Assembly: GCA_949288785.1 (NCBI GenBank) | Contig: CASELQ010000010.1 | Coordinates: 1 to 64,000 of the forward strand | Direction: 5' to 3' | Source of the DNA: an uncultured Eubacteriales bacterium | GTDB lineage: Bacteria > Bacillota > Clostridia > Christensenellales > Borkfalkiaceae | DNA length: 64,000 nucleotides | Position numbers and translations under genes: made by a program | Shown here: positions 17,935 through 26,112 of the stretch, one piece after another | Layout of the letters: each line of letters opens with the position of its first letter | How positions within the stretch are numbered: position 1 is the stretch's first letter | The notes under the pieces: model-generated | Database searches by the model: none | Told to the model about the DNA's origin: nothing | What the model saw: only the letters and a program-made list of their open reading frames with translations

Positions 17935-20028
17935 ATGATAAACGTTCCGGAACTGTTCGGCTCTATGGTGTTTAACGAGGCGGTCATGAAAGAAAGGCTG
18001 CCCGAAGCCGTTTACAGGGAATTTTTAAAAACCCTTGAAGAGGGCAAGGAACTGGATATTTCGCTTGCAAACGTGATTGCTGGCGCCATGAAGGACTGGG
18101 CGCTTGAAAAGGGCGCCACCCATTTTACCCACTGGTTCCAGCCGCTCACGGGAGCCACCAGCGAAAAGCACGACGCGCTCATCACCCCGCAAAAAGACGG
18201 AACGGTAATAATGGAATTTTCGGGCAAGGAACTCGTGCGCGGGGAATCGGACGCTTCCAGTTTCCCCTCCGGCGGTTTAAGGGCCACGTGTGAGGCGCGC
18301 GGCTACACGGTGTGGGACCCCACGTCTTACGCGTTTATAAAGGACGGGTGCCTGTGCATACCCACCGCTTTCTGCTCTTACGGGGGCGAAGCGCTGGACA
18401 AAAAGACCCCGCTTCTGCGCTCCATGGAGGCGATAAGCGCGCAGGCGGTGCGCGTGCTGAAACTGTTCGGCCACAAAGACGTTAAATCTGTAAAGACCAC
18501 CGTGGGGCCGGAACAGGAATATTTTTTAGTTGATAAGGACGTTTTCGACAAGAGAAAGGACCTCATTTACGCGGGCAGAACCCTGTTCGGCGCGCAGCCG
18601 CCCAAAGGTCAGGACATGGAAGGGCACTATTTCGGCATAATAAAGCCGCGCGTGCAGGCATTTATGAAAGAGCTGAACGAAGAACTGTGGAAACTGGGCG
18701 TACCCGCAAAGACCGAGCATAACGAGACGGCGCCCGCCCAGCACGAAACGGCGCCGGTTTTCGCCACCGCAAATATAGCCACCGACCACAACCAGCTCAC
18801 CATGGAACTTCTGCAAAAGATCGCAAGAAAACACGGCATGGTATGTCTTCTGCACGAAAAGCCTTTCAACGGCGTGAACGGCAGCGGCAAGCACAACAAC
18901 TGGTCGGTATGCACGGATACGGGGATAAACCTCCTGGAACCGGGAGACACGCCTAAGGAAAACGCACAGTTTTTATTGTTCTTCTGCGCGGTAATAAAGG
19001 CGGTGGACGAGTATCAGGACCTTTTGAGAATATCGGTGGCAAGCGCCGGCAACGATTTGAGGCTGGGTGCAAACGAAGCGCCCCCCGCAATAGTTTCCAT
19101 GTTCATAGGAGAAGACCTGGAAGATATTTTAAAGGCAATAGCCAGCGGTACCGCGCTCGATACAAAGGCGGTGGAGCAGCTCAAAGTGGGCGTGCACGTG
19201 CTGCCTAAAATACCACGGGACACCAGCGACCGCAACCGCACTTCCCCCTTTGCCTTTACCGGCAACAAGTTCGAGTTCAGGATGCTTGGCTCCTCGGAAT
19301 CGGCGGCATGCACGAACATAATGCTAAACACCGCGGTGGCGGAGTCTTTAAGGGTGTTTGCGGACAGGCTGGAAAAAGCCGCCGACTTCAAAAAAGAGTT
19401 GGACGCCATTATAAAGGACGTAGTAAACAAGAACGGCAGGATCATTTTCAACGGCAACGGCTACGGCGAGGAATGGGTAAAGGAAGCCGAACGGCGGGGG
19501 CTTTTGAACCTTAAAACCATGCCGGACGCATATCCCCACTATCTGGACGAAAAAAACAAGAAACTGTTCGCCCGCCACGGCGTGCTTTCGGAATCGGAAA
19601 TGCACGCGCGCTTCGAAATAGGTATGGAGCACTACTGCAAGACCATAAAGATAGAGGCGCTCACCATGATAAATATGACGGAAAAAGAGATACTGCCCGC
19701 CGTGAGCAGGTTTGAAAAGGACCTTGCCGAAACCGTTATAAACAAGCGGGCGGCGGACAAAACGGCGGACTGCGCTTACGAAACTTTTGTATTAAAGGAG
19801 CTCTCCGCGCTTACCGGCAGGGCGCTTGATTCGGTTCAGCGATTAAAATCCCTCGTGCGGGATGCGGAAAACGTTGCGGGCATTACCCCGCAGGCACAGT
19901 TTTACAGAGACAGGATACTTCCCGAAATGGAAAATCTCCGCGCCTCGTGCGACCGCATGGAAGAAAAGACTGCCAAAGATTACTGGCCCTTCCCCTCTTA
20001 CGGCGATCTTTTGTATTCGGTCAAATAG
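17935..20028 (+). CDS. glnN: glutamine synthetase type III
   Basis: A 697-residue GSIII enzyme that makes glutamine from glutamate, ammonia and ATP. The large size, the N-terminal [34 protein letters not shown], the [20 protein letters not shown] loop, [22 protein letters not shown] and the [17 protein letters not shown] block identify the type III family rather than GlnA type I. The ATG at 17935 was chosen because AAAGGAG lies six bases upstream; the open frame begins eight codons earlier without a binding site. guaA follows eight bases after the stop, so glutamine production and its use in GMP synthesis are likely co-transcribed. Confidence 0.96.
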   Translation: MINVPELFGSMVFNEAVMKERLPEAVYREFLKTLEEGKELDISLANVIAGAMKDWALEKGATHFTHWFQPLTGATSEKHDALITPQKDGTVIMEFSGKELVRGESDASSFPSGGLRATCEARGYTVWDPTSYAFIKDGCLCIPTAFCSYGGEALDKKTPLLRSMEAISAQAVRVLKLFGHKDVKSVKTTVGPEQEYFLVDKDVFDKRKDLIYAGRTLFGAQPPKGQDMEGHYFGIIKPRVQAFMKELNEELWKLGVPAKTEHNETAPAQHETAPVFATANIATDHNQLTMELLQKIARKHGMVCLLHEKPFNGVNGSGKHNNWSVCTDTGINLLEPGDTPKENAQFLLFFCAVIKAVDEYQDLLRISVASAGNDLRLGANEAPPAIVSMFIGEDLEDILKAIASGTALDTKAVEQLKVGVHVLPKIPRDTSDRNRTSPFAFTGNKFEFRMLGSSESAACTNIMLNTAVAESLRVFADRLEKAADFKKELDAIIKDVVNKNGRIIFNGNGYGEEWVKEAERRGLLNLKTMPDAYPHYLDEKNKKLFARHGVLSESEMHARFEIGMEHYCKTIKIEALTMINMTEKEILPAVSRFEKDLAETVINKRAADKTADCAYETFVLKELSALTGRALDSVQRLKSLVRDAENVAGITPQAQFYRDRILPEMENLRASCDRMEEKTAKDYWPFPSYGDLLYSVK

Positions 20029-20036
20029 GAGAATTT

Positions 20037-21563
20037 ATGGATACTTCGAAATGTATTATAGTAATGGACTTCGGCGGCCAGTATAAAGAACTCATAGCGC
20101 GGGTTGTGCGCGAGATGGGGGTATATTCCCTTATACTTCCCTCCCGCACGCCGGCGGAAAAACTAAGAGAATATGACCCTGCGGGCATAATATTTTCGGG
20201 CGGGCCGCACAGCGTATATAAAGAGGGCGCGCCCTCGTGCGACCCGGGCGTGTTCTCCTTAAACGTCCCCGTACTCGGCATATGTTACGGTATGCAGTAT
20301 GCGGCGCAACGCTTCGGCGGAAAGGTGCAGCCCGGTACCGTAAGCGAATACGGCGAAACCAAGGTGGAATTATCCGCCTCTCCCCTTTTCAAAGGCCTCT
20401 CCTCACGGGAAACCATGCTCATGAGCCATACGGACATAGTTTCGGAGCCGCCCGCGGGCTTTACAGTTACCGCGAGCACAGAAAACTGCCCCGTTGCCGC
20501 CATGGAAGACCGCGAAAGGAAAATTTACTGCGTGCAGTTTCATCCCGAAGTAAACCGTTCCGCGCACGGAAAAACCCTGCTTTTCAATTTCATATTCGAT
20601 ATATGCGGGGCGCACAAAAACTATTCTCTCGAAGGATACATAGAAAGTCAGATAACTTCGATACGCGAACAGGTAAAGGACAAAAACGTGCTTTTGGGGC
20701 TTTCGGGCGGGGTGGACAGCGCCGTTGCCGCCGCACTCATAGCAAAGGCGCTGCCCGGCAGGCTCTTATGCGTTTACGTTGACCACGGCTTTATGCGCAA
20801 GAACGAGACCGAGCAGATAAAAACCGCCTTTTCTTCCCTGCCGTTAAAGCTTGAAGCAATAGACGCGCGCGCGCAGTTTCTGCAAAAGTTAAAGGGAGTA
20901 ACCGACCCCGAGCAAAAGCGCAAGATTATAGGCGGAGAGTTTGTAAAAACGTTTGCCGAGGCAGCAAAAAAATACGGCGAAGGCGCCTTTTTGGCGCAGG
21001 GCACCATTTATCCGGACGTCATAGAGTCGGGCGCGGACAATTCCGCCAATATAAAAAGCCACCACAACGTGGGCGGCCTGCCGAAAGACATGCCGTTTAT
21101 AGGGCTTGTGGAGCCCTTGCGCGGGCTGTTTAAGGACGAAGTGCGAAAACTCGGCAAAAAATTAGGGCTCCCCGAAGACATAGTTTCCCGCCAGCCCTTC
21201 CCCGGGCCCGGGCTTGCCATCCGCGTTATAGGCGAGGTAACCGAGGAAAAACTGAACGCGCTGAGAGAGGCGGACTATATTTTCCGCGAGGAGATGGCGG
21301 CGGCAAACGTTGCCGCAAGCCAGTATTTTGCCGTGCTTACGGACAGCCGGTCTGTGGGAGTTATAGGCGATTTCAGAAATTACGGGTACGTGGCGTGTTT
21401 AAGGGCGGTTATAACCGAGGACTTTATGACGGCGCAGTTTGCCCGTCTGCCCTATGAACTTTTGGAAAGGGTATCCTCGCGCATAGTGAACGAAGTGCGG
21501 CTTATCAGCCGCGTGTGTTACGATATTACGGGCAAACCTCCCGCCACGGTGGAGTGGGAATAA
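20037..21563 (+). CDS. guaA: GMP synthase (glutamine-hydrolysing)
   Basis: A 508-residue enzyme that converts XMP to GMP with glutamine as amino donor. Domains in order: glutamine amidotransferase with the nucleophile in GICYGMQ (about Cys82) and the His/Glu pair in QFHPEV (about residue 170); ATP pyrophosphatase with LSGGVDSAVAAALI (about residue 225); and a dimerisation domain ending YDITGKPPATVEWE. The ATG at 20037 follows TAGGAGAATTT, eight bases after the glnN stop. Length is normal for the family. Confidence 0.97.
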   Translation: MDTSKCIIVMDFGGQYKELIARVVREMGVYSLILPSRTPAEKLREYDPAGIIFSGGPHSVYKEGAPSCDPGVFSLNVPVLGICYGMQYAAQRFGGKVQPGTVSEYGETKVELSASPLFKGLSSRETMLMSHTDIVSEPPAGFTVTASTENCPVAAMEDRERKIYCVQFHPEVNRSAHGKTLLFNFIFDICGAHKNYSLEGYIESQITSIREQVKDKNVLLGLSGGVDSAVAAALIAKALPGRLLCVYVDHGFMRKNETEQIKTAFSSLPLKLEAIDARAQFLQKLKGVTDPEQKRKIIGGEFVKTFAEAAKKYGEGAFLAQGTIYPDVIESGADNSANIKSHHNVGGLPKDMPFIGLVEPLRGLFKDEVRKLGKKLGLPEDIVSRQPFPGPGLAIRVIGEVTEEKLNALREADYIFREEMAAANVAASQYFAVLTDSRSVGVIGDFRNYGYVACLRAVITEDFMTAQFARLPYELLERVSSRIVNEVRLISRVCYDITGKPPATVEWE

Positions 21564-21619
21564 AGCCCGAAGCAACAAAAACTCTTGACCGTTGAAATTT
21601 CAAAAGCGCTGTCGGTTTA

Positions 21620-21653
21620 GCGGCGTAGCGATAGGGATTTATCGCTACGCCGC
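21620..21653. terminator. stem-loop after guaA
   Basis: A perfect 13-bp stem (GCGGCGTAGCGAT / ATCGCTACGCCGC) with an eight-base loop, 57 bases after the guaA stop. No T tract follows. It marks the left edge of the hairpin array at 21655-21835. Confidence 0.6.
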
Positions 21654-21654
21654 A

Positions 21655-21835
21655 ACTATATTTGCCCTACGGCAAGTTATATTGCTAACGCAGTTATATT
21701 TTGCTTTCAGCAAAGTGTTATTTGTCTATTCGAGAGAAGTTAAGGCAAATATAATATAACTTCGGCTGAAAGTCGAAATATAACTTTTAGACTTGTTCTG
21801 AAAATATAACTGTTTGCAAAGCAAACAATATCACT
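21655..21835. repeat. array of mini-hairpins with inverted AT-rich spacers
   Basis: Several tiny palindromes (TTGCC-ctac-GGCAA, TTGCT-ttc-AGCAA, TTCGGCTGAAAGTCGAA, GTTTGC-aaa-GCAAAC) are separated by a constant AT-rich spacer. In the left part the spacer reads GTTATATT (21676-21683, 21693-21700). In the right part it is the reverse complement AATATAAC (21753-21760, 21777-21784, 21803-21810). The array as a whole is therefore a two-armed imperfect inverted repeat. It ends just before the AT-rich methyltransferase gene. Confidence 0.65.
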
Positions 21836-21923
21836 TTACTAAAAACTCAATTTATGGTATAATAACTACACGAGTGAAAGCATTATAAGAGAAAAAGCAA
21901 AAGAATTTGCAAAAAACAAAAAA

Positions 21924-22520
21924 ATGATTAGCGTTTCAAAACATTACGATTTACTTATAGAAAACGGCAACGATCCTGTTTTAGACGGGAAATTATTATC
22001 CGAATATATGAACAAGTGGGATGGAGAAGAATTTATCAATCTTCTTGACTTGGATAAAAATAAAACTGTTCTCGAAATAGGTTGCGGTACGGGTAGAATT
22101 GCTAAAAAAATCGTTGATTTATGTAAAATATACGTTGGAATAGACGTTTCGCAAAAAACGATAAACGTAGCAAGAAATCATTTTAAGAAGGAAACAAACG
22201 CAACGTTCATTGACGGTGATTTTCTCAATTATGATTTTACTAAAATGTATGACGTGATTTGTTCCACATTAACTTTTATGCATATTCAAGATAAAGAATA
22301 TGCTCTAACGAAAATCTTCAGTTTGCTAAAACAAGACGGCAAAGCGGTATTATCGATAGATAAAAATCAGCAAACTTATATAAATACCGGTTATAGCAGA
22401 ATTACGATTTTTCCAGATACCCCGAATACAATATGTGGGCTTTTGAGACAGATAGGGTTTTCTAATATAGAGGTAAAGGAAATAGAATTTGCCCATATAA
22501 TTAGCTGTATAAAAAATTGA
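21924..22520 (+). CDS. class I SAM-dependent methyltransferase, AT-rich
   Basis: A 198-residue methyltransferase with the SAM-binding motif LEIGCGTGRIAKKI (about residue 50), GIDVSQKTI, FIDGDFLNYDF and a typical FSLLKQDGKAVLSID strand. Target unknown. Base composition is much more AT-rich than the neighbours, which suggests transfer. No ribosome binding site precedes the ATG at 21924. The same frame continues upstream, without an ATG, as a credible protein stretch (ESIIREKAKEFAKNKK), so the natural start may have been lost or a non-standard start may be used. A TATAAT-like box lies at 21857. It is flanked by a hairpin array and a good terminator. Confidence 0.8.
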   Translation: MISVSKHYDLLIENGNDPVLDGKLLSEYMNKWDGEEFINLLDLDKNKTVLEIGCGTGRIAKKIVDLCKIYVGIDVSQKTINVARNHFKKETNATFIDGDFLNYDFTKMYDVICSTLTFMHIQDKEYALTKIFSLLKQDGKAVLSIDKNQQTYINTGYSRITIFPDTPNTICGLLRQIGFSNIEVKEIEFAHIISCIKN

Positions 22521-22578
22521 AGTATAGCACACTATACTATGCAAGCAATGTCGTGTGTTTTTGCAAAGCAAAAAAGCC

Positions 22579-22606
22579 AAAGGGTAGCAAAATTTGCTAC
22601 CCTTTT
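22579..22606 (+). terminator. intrinsic terminator of the methyltransferase gene
   Basis: A perfect 13-bp stem (AAAGGGTAGCAAA / TTTGCTACCCTTT) ending in four T, about 60 bases after the stop. The A-rich and T-rich arms make it work in both directions. Confidence 0.8.
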
Positions 22607-22683
22607 ACAATGTACTAAAAAATCCCTAATGGGGACGCGCTTTCAGGCAGCGCTTTTATTTTACATATATTTTTCCGCGGTTT

Positions 22684-22794
22684 TCAGTTCGGCGGCTTAA
22701 ATAATTCCGCGGGCTCAATCTCCAAAACCTCGCATATCTTAAGTATGGTTTTAAGGCTGACGTTGATTTCCGGTCTGATTGACTGACACGCCAT
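22684..22794 (-). pseudogene. C-terminal remnant of an XRE-type HTH regulator
   Basis: The minus strand encodes 36 residues, with the stretch RPEINVSLKTILKICEVLEI followed by EPAELF, the classic end of a Cro/C1 helix-turn-helix domain, then a stop at 22684. A stop codon (TAA) lies four codons before its only ATG, and no HTH start is seen in the other frames. This is a broken copy of a small repressor, one of two in the window. Confidence 0.65.
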
Positions 22795-22858
22795 ATGATG
22801 GACTTACAGTCAATTAAAATTAAAAAACCGGAAGTAAACATTGCTGTTTTACACGCTC

Positions 22859-22898
22859 CGCTCCGTGCTGCGCACCGAACAGTGCGCCGCACGGAGCG
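22859..22898 (-). terminator. long stem-loop downstream of the NAD(P)H oxidoreductase
   Basis: A 10-bp outer stem (CGCTCCGTGC / GCACGGAGCG), one mismatch, then a 6-bp inner stem (GCGCAC / GTGCGC). It follows the minus-strand gene that stops at 22922. No clear T tract. Confidence 0.55.
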
Positions 22899-22921
22899 AT
22901 AAAAGTTATTCGGTCTGCTCT

Positions 22922-23560
22922 TTACTTCCCTATAACCGAAAAGCGCTCCCCTATATGTTTAGCGTTTTCGATTTCGTCTATCATGGCGATGGCGTAATCG
23001 GCATAACTTATGCGGCTTTCGCCCTTGTCGTTCACAAAATATTCCTCTCCGCCGGTAAGATATTCGCCCGTCCTCTCGCCGTCCGCCACAAAGTCGCCCG
23101 CCGGGGAAAGATAGGTCCATTTAACGTCGCTGCGGGTACGGAGTTCTTTAAGCGCCTCCCCCATATTTGTTGCCAATGGTTTGAATATATCCGGGAAACT
23201 CTCCAGATCTTTTACCTGCATAGTGTGTTCGGGGTTTACGTATAAACTTCCCGCCCCGCCCACTACGAGCAGGCGCACGTCGGTTCCGCTTAAAATATCG
23301 CACAGGTGTTTTAAAGAAGTCCTGTGCAGGGGGAGCGTTTCGGGCGTCCATGCGCCGAACGCGTCTATCACAGCGTCAAACCCGGACAAATCTTCCCGCG
23401 TAAGGTCAAATAAATCTTTTACCACCTTCTTTGCCGCGGGATTAACAAAAGAATCGCCGTTACGGACAAACCCCGTTACCTCATACCCGCGGGAAACCGC
23501 CTCGTCCGTAAGCAATCTCCCCTCTTTTCCTGCCGCGCAGATAACTGCTACCTTTTTCAT
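22922..23560 (-). CDS. NAD(P)-binding oxidoreductase of the NmrA/YwnB type
   Basis: A 212-residue Rossmann-fold protein (atypical short-chain dehydrogenase). The dinucleotide motif is AAGKEGRLLTDEAVSRG near residue 10, followed by VTGFVRNGD; then FDAVIDAFGAW, LLVVGGAGSLYV and YLSPAGDF, all as in NmrA/YwnB-like proteins. Such proteins are often redox or stress linked, but the reaction is not known. Two identical-arm palindromes stand just upstream (23587-23655) and an Rrf2-type regulator is the next gene. B. subtilis has a similar pair, ywnB and ywnA, which supports the assignment. ATG preceded by GGAGG. Confidence 0.85.
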   Translation of the reverse strand: MKKVAVICAAGKEGRLLTDEAVSRGYEVTGFVRNGDSFVNPAAKKVVKDLFDLTREDLSGFDAVIDAFGAWTPETLPLHRTSLKHLCDILSGTDVRLLVVGGAGSLYVNPEHTMQVKDLESFPDIFKPLATNMGEALKELRTRSDVKWTYLSPAGDFVADGERTGEYLTGGEEYFVNDKGESRISYADYAIAMIDEIENAKHIGERFSVIGK

Positions 23561-23586
23561 AACGTGTACCTCCTGAAATTTTTAAT

Positions 23587-23613
23587 TTGTTGTAATCACA
23601 TTGATTACAACAA
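23587..23613. promoter_or_regulatory. operator 1 of the oxidoreductase gene (Rrf2 type)
   Basis: TTGTTGTAAT, seven bases, ATTACAACAA: a perfect palindrome 26 bases before the oxidoreductase start. The arms are identical to those of operator 2 and the centres are 42 bases apart, about four DNA turns. A binding site for the neighbouring Rrf2 protein is the simplest reading. Confidence 0.75.
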
Positions 23614-23628
23614 AAGTATAGCATCGCC

Positions 23629-23655
23629 TTGTTGTAATGTCAACCATTACAACAA
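23629..23655. promoter_or_regulatory. operator 2 of the oxidoreductase gene (Rrf2 type)
   Basis: Second copy of TTGTTGTAAT-N7-ATTACAACAA with the same arms and spacer length but a different spacer sequence. A degenerate third copy (right arm 8 of 10, left arm 6 of 10) lies at 24266-24292 before the regulator gene itself. Confidence 0.75.
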
Positions 23656-23789
23656 ATTTTTTTGATTTTTTTAAAAAATTTTAAGCAATAAAAAAACCGC
23701 CCTCAAAGGCGGTTCCCGAATATGTTTATTTAAATTTTTAATTTGTGTTTATTTAATGTTTTTAACTATTGATTTTATTTAATATATGC

Positions 23790-24224
23790 TCATACGTTAT
23801 CGTCAAGTGTTTTTATAAGGTCGGCAAGGGTTACCTTTTGCAATTCGTCTTCCAAGGCTCTCTGCGCGGATGAAAGGTGCCCGTCCAGCACAGTATGGAT
23901 ATTGCGCCCCACCGGGCATGCGGGGTTGGGGTTTTCATGAAAGCGGAATATTCCCCCGTCGGTATTTTCCACCGCGTCAACCGCCCTGTACACGTCAAGC
24001 AACGTAATGTCTTTTGGCGCTTTTATAAGGCTTGCCCCGCCGCTGCCCGCCTTTACCTCCACCATTCCCGCGGCCTTTAAAGATAAAAGCGTTCTGCGTA
24101 TTATAACGGGGTTTACCCTTACGCTGGCGGCTATAAAGTCCGAAGTAACTTTATTCTCTTTACCGAACATATCAATCACAAGCAACGTATGCACGGCTAT
24201 TGTAAATTTGGAAGTAATTTTCAT
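23790..24224 (-). CDS. Rrf2-family transcriptional regulator (YwnA-like)
   Basis: A 144-residue winged-helix regulator: MKITSKFTIAVHTLLVIDMF, VTSDFIAASVRVNPVIIRRT, LSLKAAGMVEVKAGSGGASL and the dimer helix DVYRAVDAVE. Only one cysteine is seen in the region where IscR or NsrR hold an iron-sulfur cluster (NPACPVG), so cluster binding is unlikely, and single-cysteine sensing is possible. It lies upstream of the oxidoreductase gene, both on the minus strand, separated by the two operators. It probably represses that gene and, through the degenerate site at 24266, itself. Confidence 0.88.
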   Translation of the reverse strand: MKITSKFTIAVHTLLVIDMFGKENKVTSDFIAASVRVNPVIIRRTLLSLKAAGMVEVKAGSGGASLIKAPKDITLLDVYRAVDAVENTDGGIFRFHENPNPACPVGRNIHTVLDGHLSSAQRALEDELQKVTLADLIKTLDDNV

Positions 24225-24265
24225 AAAAACGCCCTCTTATATGTTTTTTTAATTATAACGCAAAA

Positions 24266-24292
24266 CAGCTGTAAAGTCAATTATTACAACGC
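24266..24292. promoter_or_regulatory. degenerate Rrf2-type operator before the regulator gene
   Basis: CAGCTGTAAA, seven bases, ATTACAACGC, matching 6 of 10 and 8 of 10 positions of the operator arms found at 23587 and 23629. It is 41 bases before the regulator start and suits autoregulation. Confidence 0.5.
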
Positions 24293-24367
24293 CTGCCCCG
24301 AAATTATTAAAACCTGCAAAACGACCTGTTATATTCTGAGTGCGGATTTTTAAAATACACTTTTAAT

Positions 24368-24396
24368 TTGACAAACAAACGGGCACAATATATAAT
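24368..24396 (+). promoter_or_regulatory. sigma-A-type promoter of the SDR gene
   Basis: Consensus TTGACA at 24368 and TATAAT at 24391 with 17 bases between them, 30 bases before the start codon. The ribosome binding site is AAAGGGAG. Confidence 0.8.
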
Positions 24397-24425
24397 ATAA
24401 TCAATATAAACAAAGGGAGTGAAAT

Positions 24426-25250
24426 ATGAAAAAAGTATGCGTAATAACGGGCGGCGGCAGCGGAATGGGGCTTGCGGCGGCTAAATTTATGCCGAAAGAC
24501 CGCATTATAATCATTGCGGGCAGAACCGAAAAAAAGTTGATTAAAGCCGCGGAAGAACTGGAAGAGTTGGGCTACACGGTAAAATATAAGACGTGCGACA
24601 CGTCTTTAAGAGAAAGCGTTAAAGAACTTGCGGAATTTGCGGCAAAGGCGGGCAAAGTGCAAACGGTTATAAACAGCGCGGGGCTTTCCCCCGCCATGTC
24701 GGACCCCGAAACCATTGTACGGGTAAACGCGCTCGGCACCGTATACGTGAATAAAGAGTTTTCCGCCGTGATGGAAAAGGGCGGGGTTATCGTGGATATA
24801 GCCTCAAACTCGGCGTATATTTTGCCGTCCTTTTTAATAAACAAAAAGGTATACCGCCTTGCAGATACGGATGAGGCAAAATTCGTGCAAAAACTCGTTA
24901 AAAAGAGCAGGCTTGCAAAGGGCGATTATCAGCGGTCGGGCTTTGCCTATGCGCTTTCTAAAAACTTTGCCGTATGGTACGCTAAAAAATGCGCCTTTGA
25001 ATACGGCGAAAAAGGTATAAGGGTGGTATCTTTAAGCCCGGGGCTCATTTCCACGGATATGGGCAACCTTGAAAAGAAGGACGGCGGTATGCTGATAGAT
25101 TTCTCCGCCGAGCGCCGCATGGGCACCCCGGAAGAACTCGGTTTTGCAATCGCATTTCTTGCGGACGAACGTAACGGCTACCTTGCCGGCGTGGACGTAC
25201 TGTGCGACGGGGGCAGCATAAACGGCAAAAAGGAATTCCGTAAAAAATAA
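24426..25250 (+). CDS. short-chain dehydrogenase/reductase (SDR)
   Basis: A 274-residue classical-type SDR. NAD(P) motif TGGGSGMG (residue 8), CDTS, NSAGLS, the catalytic serine in VDIASNSAY, YALSK with Tyr and Lys (about residue 180), and SPGLISTDMG. The C-terminus (AFLADERNGYLAGVDVLCDG) is typical. An insert of about 30 residues between the serine and the YxxxK motif is slightly longer than usual. It has its own strong promoter. Substrate unknown. Confidence 0.92.
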   Translation: MKKVCVITGGGSGMGLAAAKFMPKDRIIIIAGRTEKKLIKAAEELEELGYTVKYKTCDTSLRESVKELAEFAAKAGKVQTVINSAGLSPAMSDPETIVRVNALGTVYVNKEFSAVMEKGGVIVDIASNSAYILPSFLINKKVYRLADTDEAKFVQKLVKKSRLAKGDYQRSGFAYALSKNFAVWYAKKCAFEYGEKGIRVVSLSPGLISTDMGNLEKKDGGMLIDFSAERRMGTPEELGFAIAFLADERNGYLAGVDVLCDGGSINGKKEFRKK

Positions 25251-25330
25251 CCGCTTGAAAACAGATAAAAAAACCATTTAATATATTAAAACAAAAAAAT
25301 ACAGAAAAACGTAAAATACAGAAAAACGTC

Positions 25331-25366
25331 AGCCCCGCCTCCCCGTAAAAACGGGGAGGCGGGGCT
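25331..25366. terminator. GC-rich hairpin between convergent genes
   Basis: A perfect 16-bp stem (AGCCCCGCCTCCCCGT / ACGGGGAGGCGGGGCT) with an AAAA loop, 80 bases after the SDR gene. No T tract follows. Confidence 0.6.
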
Positions 25367-25503
25367 TGATTTCGGTTCTAAAATTTAATTTATTTCGTTC
25401 GTAATTTAATTTATTGCGCTTTATTTTCGCTTTTATAATTATTCTTTTACGTTTTGCTTTTTCCGTTTATCCCGCAACAAAGCGTAACTTATTCGGCAAA
25501 CTT

Positions 25504-25965
25504 TCAGTCCCGCTTATTCTTTTCCGCCAAAAACCCCGTAAGAAAATTGTAAAATTCGCTCATGCTGCCTTCGCCCAGATCCAGATAATAACACCTGCCG
25601 GTATACTTTCCGTCGATTTTCCTCATTACGTTAAAGCCGCGGTACCCGGGGCATATCTTAACTAAAAGCGCGGTGAAATTCATATTCCACACCCAAACTT
25701 CTTTTCCGAAACCGAACTCCACCCACAGCCCGCTTTTTTTCTCTTCCTGCGTAAGTTTATCAATGCTCACGCCGAGAGCCGGCATCTGCCGCGCCGTTTC
25801 CATGAGCGAAAGCCACGCTTTCATAATACCGCCGAACTCCGCGCTTTCCCTCTTTGCGCATATTTCGGAGTTGCCTTCGCTTAAAACTTCAATGCTTTCC
25901 GCCTGCGGGAAAATATCTTTAAGTTCAATATATTCTTTATTGCTCGTATTATTTATATCTTTCAT
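25504..25965 (-). CDS. hypothetical protein
   Basis: A 153-residue soluble protein that I do not recognise. It has no signal peptide or membrane helix. It is rich in Trp and aromatic residues (GLWVEFGFGKEVWVWNMNF, residues about 80-98) and ends with a lysine-rich tail. The start follows GAGAGG-type sequence. It is a single gene, convergent with the SDR gene. Codon use is like the neighbours, so I take it as real. Confidence 0.65.
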   Translation of the reverse strand: MKDINNTSNKEYIELKDIFPQAESIEVLSEGNSEICAKRESAEFGGIMKAWLSLMETARQMPALGVSIDKLTQEEKKSGLWVEFGFGKEVWVWNMNFTALLVKICPGYRGFNVMRKIDGKYTGRCYYLDLGEGSMSEFYNFLTGFLAEKNKRD

Positions 25966-26054
25966 ATATAAACCTCTCTTTTATTATATCACCCCGCCGG
26001 GCGGCAATCAACCAAAATACACGAAAATTTTGCAAAGATTTTTATATAAATCGA

Positions 26055-26082
26055 TTGACAAATTTTATAAACGTGGTATAAT
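26055..26082 (+). promoter_or_regulatory. promoter of the RHH-clpB unit
   Basis: TTGACA at 26055 and TATAAT at 26077 with a 16-base spacer, 30 bases before the RHH gene. No CIRCE element and no CtsR-type repeat was found by eye before either gene. Confidence 0.7.
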
Positions 26083-26112
26083 ATAGTAAATAAATCCGAA
26101 AGGAGGCGTTAT

